Origin: an uncultured Acetatifactor sp.
GTDB lineage: Bacteria > Bacillota > Clostridia > Lachnospirales > Lachnospiraceae
DNA: 19,406 nucleotides
Assembly: GCA_910587755.1 (NCBI GenBank)
Contig: CAJUNZ010000055.1
Location: 1-19,406 of the forward strand
Direction: 5' to 3'
Of the stretch, positions 13,137 to 19,406 are shown piece by piece. The position numbers and the translations under genes were made by a program. The notes under the pieces were generated by a model. The model did not search any database. It was not told the DNA's origin and worked only from the letters and a program-made list of their open reading frames with translations. Positions within the stretch are counted from its first letter, which is position 1, and each line of letters opens with the position of its first letter.

Positions 13137-14300
13137 ATGAAAGTCGGAGCAGGAAACGGACAGGAGGGCAGGCCCGGGAAGACTCGCCCGGCCTGGGGAT
13201 GGAATAAGAGAATTCTGGCCATGCTGGGATGCCTGGTGGCAATGGTTGTGGTCATGTACTTTATCCTCTGTATATTTGCATGGATGGATGAGAGGCTGAA
13301 GGGGCAGCAGGCGGACGCTTCCAACGGCGGGGCCGTTCAGGAGGGAGAGCAGGATTCCTCAGGCGCTCCGGGCCAGGATGGCGATGTTGTGGGGGCCATG
13401 TCAGGTTCCGTGGTTTACTCTCAGGAGGAGTTGGAGGCGAAAGTGGCGGAGGCCAGGGATCAGGTTTCCCAGGAGCTGCTGGGGGGGATCCGGCAGAGTC
13501 TGGACGGAGGGGATTCTGTGCTGCAGGTGCTGCGGCCCCTGTATCCTGAGGAACTGATTGTTTACAGCGGAGGAAAATATAATTTTGTCCCCATTAACCG
13601 TTCTCTGAAACAGAGTACCCTGGAGGAGGCAGGCCTGAATGTGCTTGAGTCCGGAGAATACCAGTATGTGAGGGACGGGCAGGTGATTTCCCACAAGGGG
13701 ATCGATGTGTCCAAACATCAGGGTACCATTGACTGGAACCTGGTGGCCCAGGACGGGGTGGAGTTTGCCTTCATCCGGGTGGGATACCGGGGGTATGGCA
13801 CGGGAAAACTGATGGAAGACGAGTTTTTTGAGGAGAATATCAAGGGAGCCCTGTCCGCAGGAATTAAGACGGGGGTTTATTTCTACAGTCAGGCTGTCAC
13901 GGAGGAGGAGCTTCTGGAGGAGGCCGCGTTTGTCCTGGAAAAGATTGCGCCTTACAAGATCGAGTGCCCGGTGGTGTTTGATGTGGAGAGGGTGTCAGGG
14001 GCCGAGGGACGGATGGACGCCCTTTCGGTGGAGGAGCGCACCAGCCTGGCGCTGCTGTTCTGCCAGACCATTGAACAGGCGGGCTACAAGCCCATGATTT
14101 ACCACAATACGGAGATGGGGGTTATGCTTCTGCGCCTGGAGGTTCTGGAGGCCTACGGCAAGTGGTTTGCCGCCTACAGCGATAAGTTCTATTATCCCTA
14201 TGAGTATAAGATCTGGCAGTATTCCCAGTCCGGGACGGTACAGGGGATCCAGGGGAATGTGGATCTGAACATCAGCTTCGGGCCTGTTTGGGAAGAATAG
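13137..14300 (+). CDS. Membrane-anchored GH25 muramidase (lysozyme)
   Basis: A 387-residue protein. A basic N-terminus is followed by one membrane helix (about 25-49), a linker, a helical region (about 95-180) and a glycoside hydrolase 25 domain from about residue 186 to the end. GH25 enzymes cleave the MurNAc-GlcNAc bond of peptidoglycan. The domain starts with KGIDVSKHQGTIDW (D190), and the catalytic pair is D282 and E284 in VVFDVERV. WQYSQSGTVQGI and the final NVDLNISF complete the fold. The ATG at 13137 has GAGGAG with 7-base spacing; the ATG at 13122 in the same frame abuts its own AGGAG and is less likely. The gene lies between sigF and spoVAB, so a role in sporulation cell-wall remodelling is a fair inference, not shown. 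Confidence 0.9.
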   Translation: MKVGAGNGQEGRPGKTRPAWGWNKRILAMLGCLVAMVVVMYFILCIFAWMDERLKGQQADASNGGAVQEGEQDSSGAPGQDGDVVGAMSGSVVYSQEELEAKVAEARDQVSQELLGGIRQSLDGGDSVLQVLRPLYPEELIVYSGGKYNFVPINRSLKQSTLEEAGLNVLESGEYQYVRDGQVISHKGIDVSKHQGTIDWNLVAQDGVEFAFIRVGYRGYGTGKLMEDEFFEENIKGALSAGIKTGVYFYSQAVTEEELLEEAAFVLEKIAPYKIECPVVFDVERVSGAEGRMDALSVEERTSLALLFCQTIEQAGYKPMIYHNTEMGVMLLRLEVLEAYGKWFAAYSDKFYYPYEYKIWQYSQSGTVQGIQGNVDLNISFGPVWEE

Positions 14301-14307
14301 TTTTCAG

Positions 14308-14337
14308 GTATATTTTACAAGGTTCTGTATCATAATA
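14308..14337 (+). promoter_or_regulatory. Sigma-G type promoter before spoVAB
   Basis: GTATA at 14308-14312 and CATAATA at 14331-14337 are separated by 18 bases. This agrees at every position with the B. subtilis sigma-G consensus as I know it (GYATR, 17-18 bases, CATNHTA). The spoVA operon of B. subtilis is sigma-G dependent. Transcription would start near 14344, which would exclude the ribosome binding site of the ATG at 14350 and support the ATG at 14374. Confidence 0.7.
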
Positions 14338-14373
14338 ATCAGGAAATCTATGTATCCGAAGGGATGTCCGGTT

Positions 14374-14856
14374 ATGGTGATGCAGAATCTTTTTTTGTGT
14401 CTGGCAGGGGTCAGCTATGGGCTTCTGGCAGCGGCAGGAGTGTTCACCGTGTTTGTGGCGGTGGGCCTGGTACCTCGGTTTGCGGGGAGGACCCATACGG
14501 CGGATAAGGTGCTGCTGTATGAGGAGATGGTCATTTTTGGCACGCTCACAGGGGCTGTGCTCAGTGTGTTTGACAGGTATTGTCAGTTTGGGGCCTGGTG
14601 GCAGGAGCGGTTTCCGGAACAGGATGGTCTGCTTTTTGGCATGGGCATATTTTTTCAGGCAGTCTATGGTCTTTTCGCCGGCATGTTTATCGGGTGTCTG
14701 GCTCTTGCCATAGCGGAGATGCTGGACAGTATTCCTATCCTGACGCGCCGTATCTCTTTTCGGCATGGCCTGGGGCTTGCCATTGTCAGCATGGCTCTGG
14801 GAAAGTTGTTCGGTTCTTTGGTGTATTTTCTTACCGAGTTCCACAGGACAGCATAA
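14374..14856 (+). CDS. spoVAB: Stage V sporulation protein AB
   Basis: A 160-residue membrane protein with four or five hydrophobic helices. It matches SpoVAB of B. subtilis from the first residue (MVMQNLFLCLAGVSYG) through VGLVPRFAGRTHTA to the C-terminal GLFAGMFIGCLALAIAEML...SIPILTRRISFRHG and GKLFGSL. SpoVA proteins form the channel that moves dipicolinic acid into the forespore and out at germination. The frame is open from an ATG at 14350 with AGGA close by. The ATG at 14374 is preferred because it fits the family start, has AAGGGA at 14359-14364, and lies well inside the transcript expected from the sigma-G promoter. spoVAA follows after 73 bases, the reverse of the B. subtilis order. 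Confidence 0.88.
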   Translation: MVMQNLFLCLAGVSYGLLAAAGVFTVFVAVGLVPRFAGRTHTADKVLLYEEMVIFGTLTGAVLSVFDRYCQFGAWWQERFPEQDGLLFGMGIFFQAVYGLFAGMFIGCLALAIAEMLDSIPILTRRISFRHGLGLAIVSMALGKLFGSLVYFLTEFHRTA

Positions 14857-14929
14857 TAGGGCGGAGAGAAGGGCATGGAGGAGTGGCGCAGAGGCAGGTG
14901 GGCTGTGTGGGCGGGGAAAGGACGATTCA

Positions 14930-15559
14930 ATGACAAATCTGATGGTTTACTTAAAATGTGACAGGAATGTGGAGGTTGGAACCGAGGATGTGTTTCTGTC
15001 GGATCTGGGGGCTTTGCGCTGTGCGGATACGGTTGCGGCGGCAAAGCTTAAGGCGCTGAAAGTGCATCATTTTGGGAAAGAGGATCCGGACCGCTGTGTC
15101 ATCAGCTGTCTGAGGCTGGTGGAGCTGATGGAGGGGGTTTGTCCCAATATCAGCGTGCAGGTTGTGGGGGAGCCCGATGTACTTGTGGAGCGGATCCAGG
15201 TGGAGGAGCGCAGGGGGCCTGTGCAGTGGTTTAAATGTGCCCTGGTGTGTCTGGTAAGTTTTTTTGGCACTGCATTTACCATCATGGCTTATCATAACGA
15301 TGTTGGGATCAATGATGTGTTCACGGAAGTGTACCGAATGGTGATGAACCGGGAACCCCAGGGGCTGAATGTGCTGGAGCTGTCTTACACGGTGGGACTT
15401 GCAGCCGGGATCATTATCTTCTTTAACCATGTGGGCGGCAGGCGCATTACAAAAGATCCCACTCCCATAGAGGTGGCAATGCGCAATTATGAGGAAGATG
15501 TGGACAAGGCTCTCATTGCCACAGCCGGGAGAGAAGGGCAGGAGGAGGAGAGCAGGTAA
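14930..15559 (+). CDS. spoVAA: Stage V sporulation protein AA
   Basis: A 209-residue protein with a soluble N-terminal domain of about 98 residues, a membrane helix at about 101-120 and a second at about 150-166. The C-terminal YTVGLAAGIIIFFNHVGG then RRITKDPTPIEVAMRNYEEDVD closely matches SpoVAA of B. subtilis. It is a subunit of the dipicolinate channel in the inner forespore membrane. The ATG at 14930 has AAAGGA with 7-base spacing and begins MTNLMVYLKC; the frame upstream to 14765 overlaps spoVAB and is not coding. It is likely co-transcribed with spoVAB from the sigma-G site. No spoVAC, AD or AE follows, so the rest of the channel must be encoded elsewhere. Confidence 0.93.
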   Translation: MTNLMVYLKCDRNVEVGTEDVFLSDLGALRCADTVAAAKLKALKVHHFGKEDPDRCVISCLRLVELMEGVCPNISVQVVGEPDVLVERIQVEERRGPVQWFKCALVCLVSFFGTAFTIMAYHNDVGINDVFTEVYRMVMNREPQGLNVLELSYTVGLAAGIIIFFNHVGGRRITKDPTPIEVAMRNYEEDVDKALIATAGREGQEEESR

Positions 15560-15616
15560 TATTGCCTGCGGCGGCTCCTCAGCAAAAATGTGCTGCGGGG
15601 CTGGGGTTTCTGCTCC

Positions 15617-15696
15617 TTGAGTTGGAAACGGAACAGGATAATATCTTTGCACAATTCCTGGAAGTCAGGGTACCTCTTGATGAAATTTAGTATGTA
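15617..15696 (-). pseudogene. Degenerate second copy of an Rpn-type gene fragment
   Basis: Read on the - strand, this stretch encodes ILNFIKRYPDFQELCKDI and then ILFRFQLKE, clearly related to ILNIVKQYPAFQELYKDI and VLFRFQPKE in the neighbouring Rpn remnant (DNA at 15911-15992). It comes directly after that gene's stop codon and is in the same frame. Only about 27 codons of similarity remain and there is no start codon. The gap from spoVAA to this point shows nothing else. Confidence 0.75.
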
Positions 15697-16146
15697 TTAA
15701 TTTTTTCTTTTGGTATATTCTGCCAATTGCTGTTTCAGTAAACGGATCTCTTCGGCCTGTCTTTGGTTTTCCTTGGCCTGTTTATGGTTTTCTTCGGCGT
15801 GTCTTTGGTTTTCCTCAGCCAGTCTTAAGTTTTCTGCTTTCATCTCATCCATCATATATTTGACAGTATTGCGGTCCATAATGCTTAAAGCTTCAGAATA
15901 CATAGAAATCACCTCCTTGGGTTGGAAACGGAACAGGACAATGTCTTTGTAAAGTTCCTGAAAGGCAGGGTACTGTTTGACTATATTCAGTATGTCGGAA
16001 GGATTGTCCGAGGCAAGAAAATACAGCCAGGCTTCCAGTTCAGATAAGTTATTTTTATTATGTGGCATTCTGCGGAAAATTTCAAGAGAAATATAGATTA
16101 AATTCTGAAGAGGTTTCAGCGGTGCCATCACTTCAAATAATTTCAC
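15697..16146 (-). pseudogene. N-terminally truncated Rpn-family (PD-(D/E)XK) transposase-like gene
   Basis: The frame gives 149 residues from a GTG at 16146. Family similarity appears to start further upstream: the frame stays open to a TAG at 16213-16215 and reads EKCQYKKHLLAVKLFEV without a start codon. The sequence (LSELEAWLYFLASDN, QYPAFQELYKDIVLFRFQPKE, YSEALSIMDRNTVKYMMDEMKAE) matches the C-terminal half of Rpn recombination-promoting nucleases/putative transposases, which are normally around 300 residues. The PD-(D/E)XK nuclease domain is missing. The C-terminus is a coiled coil built from heptads such as AEENQRH. It points away from the ABC module and sits at the boundary with AT-rich DNA, suggesting its 5' half was lost when that DNA arrived. 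Probably inactive. Confidence 0.75.
15749..15832 (-). repeat. Four 21-base repeats encoding coiled-coil heptads
   Basis: Units at 15749-15769, 15770-15790, 15791-15811 and 15812-15832 are similar 21-base repeats. On the - strand each encodes one heptad of the pattern AEENQR plus one residue. They form the C-terminal coiled coil of the Rpn remnant. Such repeats readily change copy number without a frameshift. Confidence 0.85.
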
Positions 16147-16167
16147 AGCCAGAAGATGCTTCTTGTA

Positions 16168-16196
16168 TTGACATTTCTCAGATTCAGTGCTATATT
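16168..16196 (+). promoter_or_regulatory. Sigma-A type promoter of the ABC/SdpR-like module
   Basis: A perfect TTGACA at 16168-16173 and TATATT at 16191-16196 are separated by 17 bases. Transcription would start near 16203, about 46 bases before the ATPase start. It lies in the segment that also carries the upstream end of the Rpn remnant on the other strand. Confidence 0.85.
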
Positions 16197-16201
16197 GTAA
16201 A

Positions 16202-16223
16202 TAACCAATTAACTAAATGGTTA
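16202..16223. promoter_or_regulatory. Inverted-repeat operator candidate
   Basis: TAACCA at 16202-16207 and TGGTTA at 16218-16223 form a 6-base inverted repeat around ten AT-rich bases, right at the expected transcription start of the promoter at 16168-16196. AT-rich inverted repeats at promoters are usual targets of ArsR/SdpR repressors, and such a gene lies in this module at 18829. The link is inference. Confidence 0.45.
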
Positions 16224-16248
16224 AATGCCATGAAAGGGGGTGCTCTCT

Positions 16249-17001
16249 TTGTTAGAAGTGTCCGGTCTGTCTTTTCATTATCAACCTCATGTACCTATGC
16301 TGACCGATCTTACTTTTTCCGTATTAGATGGAGAAATCGTTGGCCTGTTAGGGAAAAACGGAGTTGGGAAAACTACAACCTTAAAGCTGATTTTGGGGTT
16401 GCTACCGCTTGAAAAAGGCTCTATCTGCCTTGGCAACTACTCGCTGTATCTACATCCCATACGATACAAGAAACAAATTAACTATGTTTCTGACAGCCAC
16501 GATATATACAACAATCTTACGGGAAAGGAATATTTGAATTTTATAGCGGATATGTACGAAGTACCTTCTGAAACAAGAGGAAAAAATTATACTCCTCTAA
16601 TAGAAGCGTTTCAGGTTGAAAAATATCTGAACAGCCCTATTAAAAAATTATCTCATGGGACAAAGCAAAAAATTGCTATTATAGCATCCCTGGTTAATGA
16701 TCCCCTACTTTGGGTGTTAGATGAGCCAATGATGGGACTGGATGTGGAAGCTGTTCAGGTCTTAAAGGAATTGATGAAATCCAGAGCGGCCTGCGGAAAA
16801 TCCGTTCTATTTTCATCTCACATATTGGAAATTTGTGAGAATTTGTGTGATAAAATCGTCATCATGCAAGCTGGAACGATTAAGAAAACAATCGAGCTTC
16901 GAGATAATCCTTCCTATATTTCGTTGGAGGATATTTATTTGGAGGTGGTTAATGATGTACCGATGGAACAAGGTTTTTCAATTAAGCAAAACAATGAGTA
17001 A
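16249..17001 (+). CDS. ABC transporter ATP-binding protein
   Basis: A 250-residue ABC ATPase. The Walker A motif GKNGVGKT is at 35-42, the signature is the variant LSHGTKQK at 134-141, Walker B LLWVLDEP is at 153-160, and the switch His lies in SSHILEICENLCDKI. The LSHG signature and single-domain layout are typical of ABC-2 type exporters. The TTG at 16249 is chosen because AAAGGGGG at 16233-16240 ends 8 bases before it; a GTG at 16240 in the same frame overlaps that site. The permease gene begins inside its 3' end. Promoter and inverted repeat lie just upstream. Base composition is clearly more AT-rich than in the genes up to spoVAA, suggesting transfer. The substrate is unknown. Confidence 0.9.
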   Translation: MLEVSGLSFHYQPHVPMLTDLTFSVLDGEIVGLLGKNGVGKTTTLKLILGLLPLEKGSICLGNYSLYLHPIRYKKQINYVSDSHDIYNNLTGKEYLNFIADMYEVPSETRGKNYTPLIEAFQVEKYLNSPIKKLSHGTKQKIAIIASLVNDPLLWVLDEPMMGLDVEAVQVLKELMKSRAACGKSVLFSSHILEICENLCDKIVIMQAGTIKKTIELRDNPSYISLEDIYLEVVNDVPMEQGFSIKQNNE

Positions 17002-18547
17002 GATCAATTTCAGCTTTTTGAATTTTCGGTATAAGTTAAAAGAACGCCCTGATCCCTACTTTATTGTGCTGGCTTGCTTTGTTTTAAGTATTATCAGCGT
17101 ATTCTATTACTACTATTTTCGATTGCTTGGTCAGCTTTATGATGGACTTTCCGAGCTGGGGTTGGGAGCTTTGTTTTGTCGGCTTGCACTGTTTGCAGTG
17201 GCGATGATACTCTCAATAGTGAGCGTCTTCCTACTGATAAATATTTTTTGCTTTTCAAGGGATATAGAATACTTGCTGCTATTTCCAGTAAGGCCATGCG
17301 ACATTTTTACAAGTAAGTACATTGCAGTAATCATGTTTTGCTATGTGATTGAAATTTTACTACTGCTTCCTGTGTGTATAATTCAAACGCAATACATTGG
17401 GGACATTTCTGCGATAATTACATATATCTCTGCGGCAGCGATACTCCCTCATATTGTTGTGTTCCCTTTGGCGGTTCTTGTGACAATATGCTTGAAATTT
17501 GCCATGCTTCTGAAACGCATGAGGACACTGCTGGTGGTTGCAGGAATCATAGTGTATTTTGCAGGCGGCGTGATTTGCGGTCTATTATCAAATGGACAAA
17601 TAGATGAAAAACAAGACTTATTGAACTGGGTTAATGATTTTATTGTACCATTCCCATTCTATAATCAGTATATCGGTTTTCATCCCGTATTAAAGCTGCT
17701 CTGCATTATACTTGTCGCTGTATTTATCGGCGGATATTACTATTTGAGTTATCTTGTGATCGGAAAGAAATATGCCATCTATGATAAAGAAGGACGGATT
17801 CGCATAACGGCGATGAAATACAACTTGTTGTCAAAGTTGAGAAGTTATTTTAAGAAAGAGTACCAAACTTTTTTCCGAAATCCAGTATATGTCATAAATG
17901 GATTGTTTGGGATTTTTATTACCCCCTTTTTACTGCCGTTGTCTTTCCGGATCAGTGCAACCGCAGAAAGTATAGAACAAATAAGAGCCTTGGTATCTGC
18001 CCCGGAATTTTCCTTCTATGCGGTATTGTTTGCGATTGCGGTCATTGCCCTAACGTCCGCAATCAATGTAGTGGCTTCCAGCAGTTTTTCCAGAGAGGGG
18101 GCAAGTTTCTGGATAGCGAAGATTATTCCGTATTCATTAATGCAGCAAGCGTTTGTAAAAGCCCTGTTTTCTACAAGTATCTCAATGATGGGGATTATCA
18201 TGAATTGCTTAATATTTAAGGTTTACTTTCACTATGGTCTTATCCAGATTGGAGTAATCGCTCTTGTTGGTATATTATTTGCAGCGTTATGGAACTTGAT
18301 CGGAGTATTGATTGATATGAAGCGTCCCAAATTAGAATGGACAAATGAAACAGAAGCGATTAAGCAGAATGTTAATGTAGTTTTATCCATTTTGCTTTGC
18401 ATCGCAATTTCAATAGGATATTTCTTTGCGGTTGCAAAAATGCTTCAGAATGGGTTCCCTGCCAGTGGCGTTATTACCTTTCTGTTGTGCAGTGTATGTA
18501 TTCTAATTTTACTTGTGTGTAAAGGAATTGCGTCTCATCAAGAGTAA
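16955..18547 (+). CDS. ABC-2 type permease, large polytopic membrane protein
   Basis: A protein of about 530 residues with around 12 hydrophobic helices in two blocks, separated by a charged segment that includes KYAIYDKEGRIRITAMKYN. It is the membrane partner of the ATPase just upstream and probably exports or extracts a hydrophobic or peptide substrate. GGAGGTG at 16941-16947 stands before twin ATG codons at 16952 and 16955, so the start overlaps the ATPase gene by nearly 50 bases. The ATG at 16994 (MSKINFSF) is an alternative but lacks a good ribosome binding site. The frame open further upstream to 16835 only mirrors the ATPase. A DUF1648-type gene follows 41 bases later. I do not recognise a closer family. 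Confidence 0.8.
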   Translation: MYRWNKVFQLSKTMSKINFSFLNFRYKLKERPDPYFIVLACFVLSIISVFYYYYFRLLGQLYDGLSELGLGALFCRLALFAVAMILSIVSVFLLINIFCFSRDIEYLLLFPVRPCDIFTSKYIAVIMFCYVIEILLLLPVCIIQTQYIGDISAIITYISAAAILPHIVVFPLAVLVTICLKFAMLLKRMRTLLVVAGIIVYFAGGVICGLLSNGQIDEKQDLLNWVNDFIVPFPFYNQYIGFHPVLKLLCIILVAVFIGGYYYLSYLVIGKKYAIYDKEGRIRITAMKYNLLSKLRSYFKKEYQTFFRNPVYVINGLFGIFITPFLLPLSFRISATAESIEQIRALVSAPEFSFYAVLFAIAVIALTSAINVVASSSFSREGASFWIAKIIPYSLMQQAFVKALFSTSISMMGIIMNCLIFKVYFHYGLIQIGVIALVGILFAALWNLIGVLIDMKRPKLEWTNETEAIKQNVNVVLSILLCIAISIGYFFAVAKMLQNGFPASGVITFLLCSVCILILLVCKGIASHQE

Positions 18548-18588
18548 TCTTTCAAAATATGTCAATCGATCAAAAGGAGGAAGAAGCT

Positions 18589-18795
18589 ATGAGTAAGAAG
18601 AAAATGATCCCTGCAGTGTTATTGATTGGAACCTTTGTCATATTGTTTGTGGCAACATTTTTTCTTCCAGACAAGATACCCTTCCATTTTGATGTGAATG
18701 GAAAGGCTGGCTGGTATACAAGCAAGTATTTTATCCTGCTGCTTACGCCGGTTCCGTATTTAATTTACCATCAATTCACACACAAGAAAAAATGA
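18589..18795 (+). CDS. Small DUF1648-type membrane protein
   Basis: A 68-residue protein with a membrane helix at about 6-25, the motif LPDKIPFHFDVNGKAGWYTSK, and a second helix at about 48-63, ending in a basic tail. The LP-x-IP-x-HF-(D/N)-x-x-G-x-x-x-W pattern is the signature of DUF1648, which is also the N-terminal domain of SdpI immunity proteins. AAAAGGAGG at 18572-18580 with 8-base spacing fixes the ATG at 18589; the upstream ATG at 18559 lacks this. It stands between the ABC permease and an ArsR/SdpR-like repressor. It could be a complete small protein or the shortened relic of an SdpI-like one. Its DNA is AT-rich like the rest of the module. Confidence 0.75.
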   Translation: MSKKKMIPAVLLIGTFVILFVATFFLPDKIPFHFDVNGKAGWYTSKYFILLLTPVPYLIYHQFTHKKK

Positions 18796-18828
18796 ATACA
18801 GTATTATTGGGAAAGGAGATTCGCTTAG

Positions 18829-19128
18829 ATGACTACTGTATTCAAAGCTTTATCTGATGATACCAGACGACAAATCCTAAAGCTGCTTGCGAATGGTGAT
18901 ATGACAGCGAAAGAAATTTCTGAGAACTTTACGATTTCAAAGCCGGCCATATCAAAGCATCTTGATATTTTGAAAGAAGCAAGGTTAGTGACAAGCGAAC
19001 GAACGGGGATGTCCGTTACTTATTCCCTTAATGCTTCTGTATTACAAACAACTTTAGGCGCATTTTTGGAGTTTTTTGATACCAATAAAACGGCAGGAAA
19101 AGAGGGAGATGAGAATGAAACTATATAG
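18829..19128 (+). CDS. ArsR/SdpR-like transcriptional repressor
   Basis: A 99-residue winged-helix protein. It starts VFKALSDDTRRQILKLLANGDMTAKEI and has the recognition helix region ISKPAISKHLDILKEARLV followed by a wing with RTGMSVTYSLN, all typical of ArsR-family repressors. The metal-binding cysteine box of ArsR/SmtB is absent, since the protein has no Cys. That places it with SdpR-like members, which respond through a partner membrane protein rather than metal. AAAGGAG at 18812-18818 precedes the ATG. The next gene, an SdpI-like protein, starts within its last 14 bases. In B. subtilis, SdpI captures SdpR at the membrane when toxin is present; a similar circuit here is inference. Confidence 0.88.
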   Translation: MTTVFKALSDDTRRQILKLLANGDMTAKEISENFTISKPAISKHLDILKEARLVTSERTGMSVTYSLNASVLQTTLGAFLEFFDTNKTAGKEGDENETI

Positions 19129-19406
19129 AAGTCTGAATACGATATTCTTGATTATATTCATCATAGGGACGGTTCTGTGTTTTAAGTACCTTCCCAGTGA
19201 AATCCCTTTGTTTATGCAAAGCCCTTCCCGCTGGGTTTTTATCGGGATTTGTTTTGCTCTTTTGTTGGCGTTAGCTATTGTGGCATTTTTCCCTCACATA
19301 ATCTCCAAAAGCGATAACAAAGTGAGAAATGATATTACTCTGACTGCGATCAACCTCTTGGGGCTTGGAATTTTTCTTTTCTATTTTGTCACGGTAGCTA
19401 AATACT
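19115..19406 (+). CDS. SdpI-like membrane protein, cut by the window end
   Basis: An open frame starting at ATG 19115 with GGGAG 6 bases upstream, overlapping the end of the repressor gene; it runs through the last base without a stop, so at least 97 residues are encoded. It begins MKLYRSLNTIFLIIFIIGTV and shows three membrane segments (about 8-25, 41-61 and 76-95), with the loop FKYLPSEIPLFMQSPSRW that recalls the DUF1648/SdpI pattern. The overlap with an SdpR-like gene strongly resembles the sdpRI pair of B. subtilis, where SdpI gives immunity and acts as sensor. The family call rests on context and topology and should be taken as probable. Confidence 0.65.
   Translation, partial: MKLYRSLNTIFLIIFIIGTVLCFKYLPSEIPLFMQSPSRWVFIGICFALLLALAIVAFFPHIISKSDNKVRNDITLTAINLLGLGIFLFYFVTVAKY

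Noticed and set aside
14350..14373. ATG at 14350 as the spoVAB start
   Set aside because: It has AGGA nearby, but that site would fall at or before the transcript start from the sigma-G promoter and the extra eight residues do not fit the family. It remains possible if another promoter is used.
16062..16412. A + strand open frame of 116 codons across the Rpn remnant and ATPase start
   Set aside because: It crosses the promoter and overlaps the ATPase in another frame, with no ribosome binding site or family match.

Overview
The window looks like chromosomal DNA of a spore-forming, moderately GC-rich member of the Clostridia, most likely Lachnospiraceae-like. The grounds are a complete spoIIA operon (anti-anti-sigma, anti-sigma, sigma F), two spoVA genes, a T-box leader in front of valS, strong AGGAGG-type ribosome binding sites and many GTG/TTG starts. 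The genus is inference; no rRNA or other taxonomic marker is present.

Layout. (1) 1-2893: a PadR regulator, a HAAS/DUF1700 membrane protein with a long repetitive Gly/Gln/Tyr/Ser linker, and a DUF4097 beta-helix protein form a + strand cassette. It has a consensus promoter, a perfect palindrome that could be the PadR operator, and a strong terminator. (2) 2925-3851: a convergent ECF transporter S component with an unusual N-terminal membrane hairpin. (3) 4071-5126: a stand-alone sn-glycerol-1-phosphate dehydrogenase-like gene with its own promoter. (4) 5180-11361: a housekeeping operon made of promoter, T-box leader, valS, folC, an overlooked 51-codon ORF, and a zinc-ribbon/TPR membrane protein, closed by a terminator. 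The first three genes are closely spaced or overlapping, and the last joint is a TAATG overlap.

(5) 11396-15559: a sporulation block of spoIIAA-spoIIAB-sigF, a membrane-anchored GH25 muramidase, then spoVAB and spoVAA. The spoVA pair is in the opposite order to Bacillus subtilis. An exact match to the sigma-G consensus lies just before spoVAB, which fits forespore expression and also argues for the internal ATG at 14374 as the start. SpoIIAB and sigma F both carry short low-complexity insertions compared with B. subtilis.

(6) 15560-16215: a scar holding an N-terminally truncated Rpn-type (PD-(D/E)XK transposase-like) gene on the - strand and a second, shorter degenerate copy just after it. 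(7) 16168-19406: a visibly AT-richer module, probably acquired, with an ABC ATPase, a polytopic permease, a 68-residue DUF1648-type protein, an ArsR/SdpR-like repressor and the start of an SdpI-like membrane protein cut by the window end. It reads as a self-regulated peptide-export or immunity cassette, but its substrate cannot be told from sequence.

The most interesting parts are the PadR-HAAS-beta-helix envelope cassette with its prion-like linker and palindrome, the rearranged sporulation block with its sigma-G site, and the SdpR/SdpI-like ABC module beside the Rpn scar. Many starts were moved downstream from the longest possible reading frame on ribosome-binding-site evidence; each case is explained.
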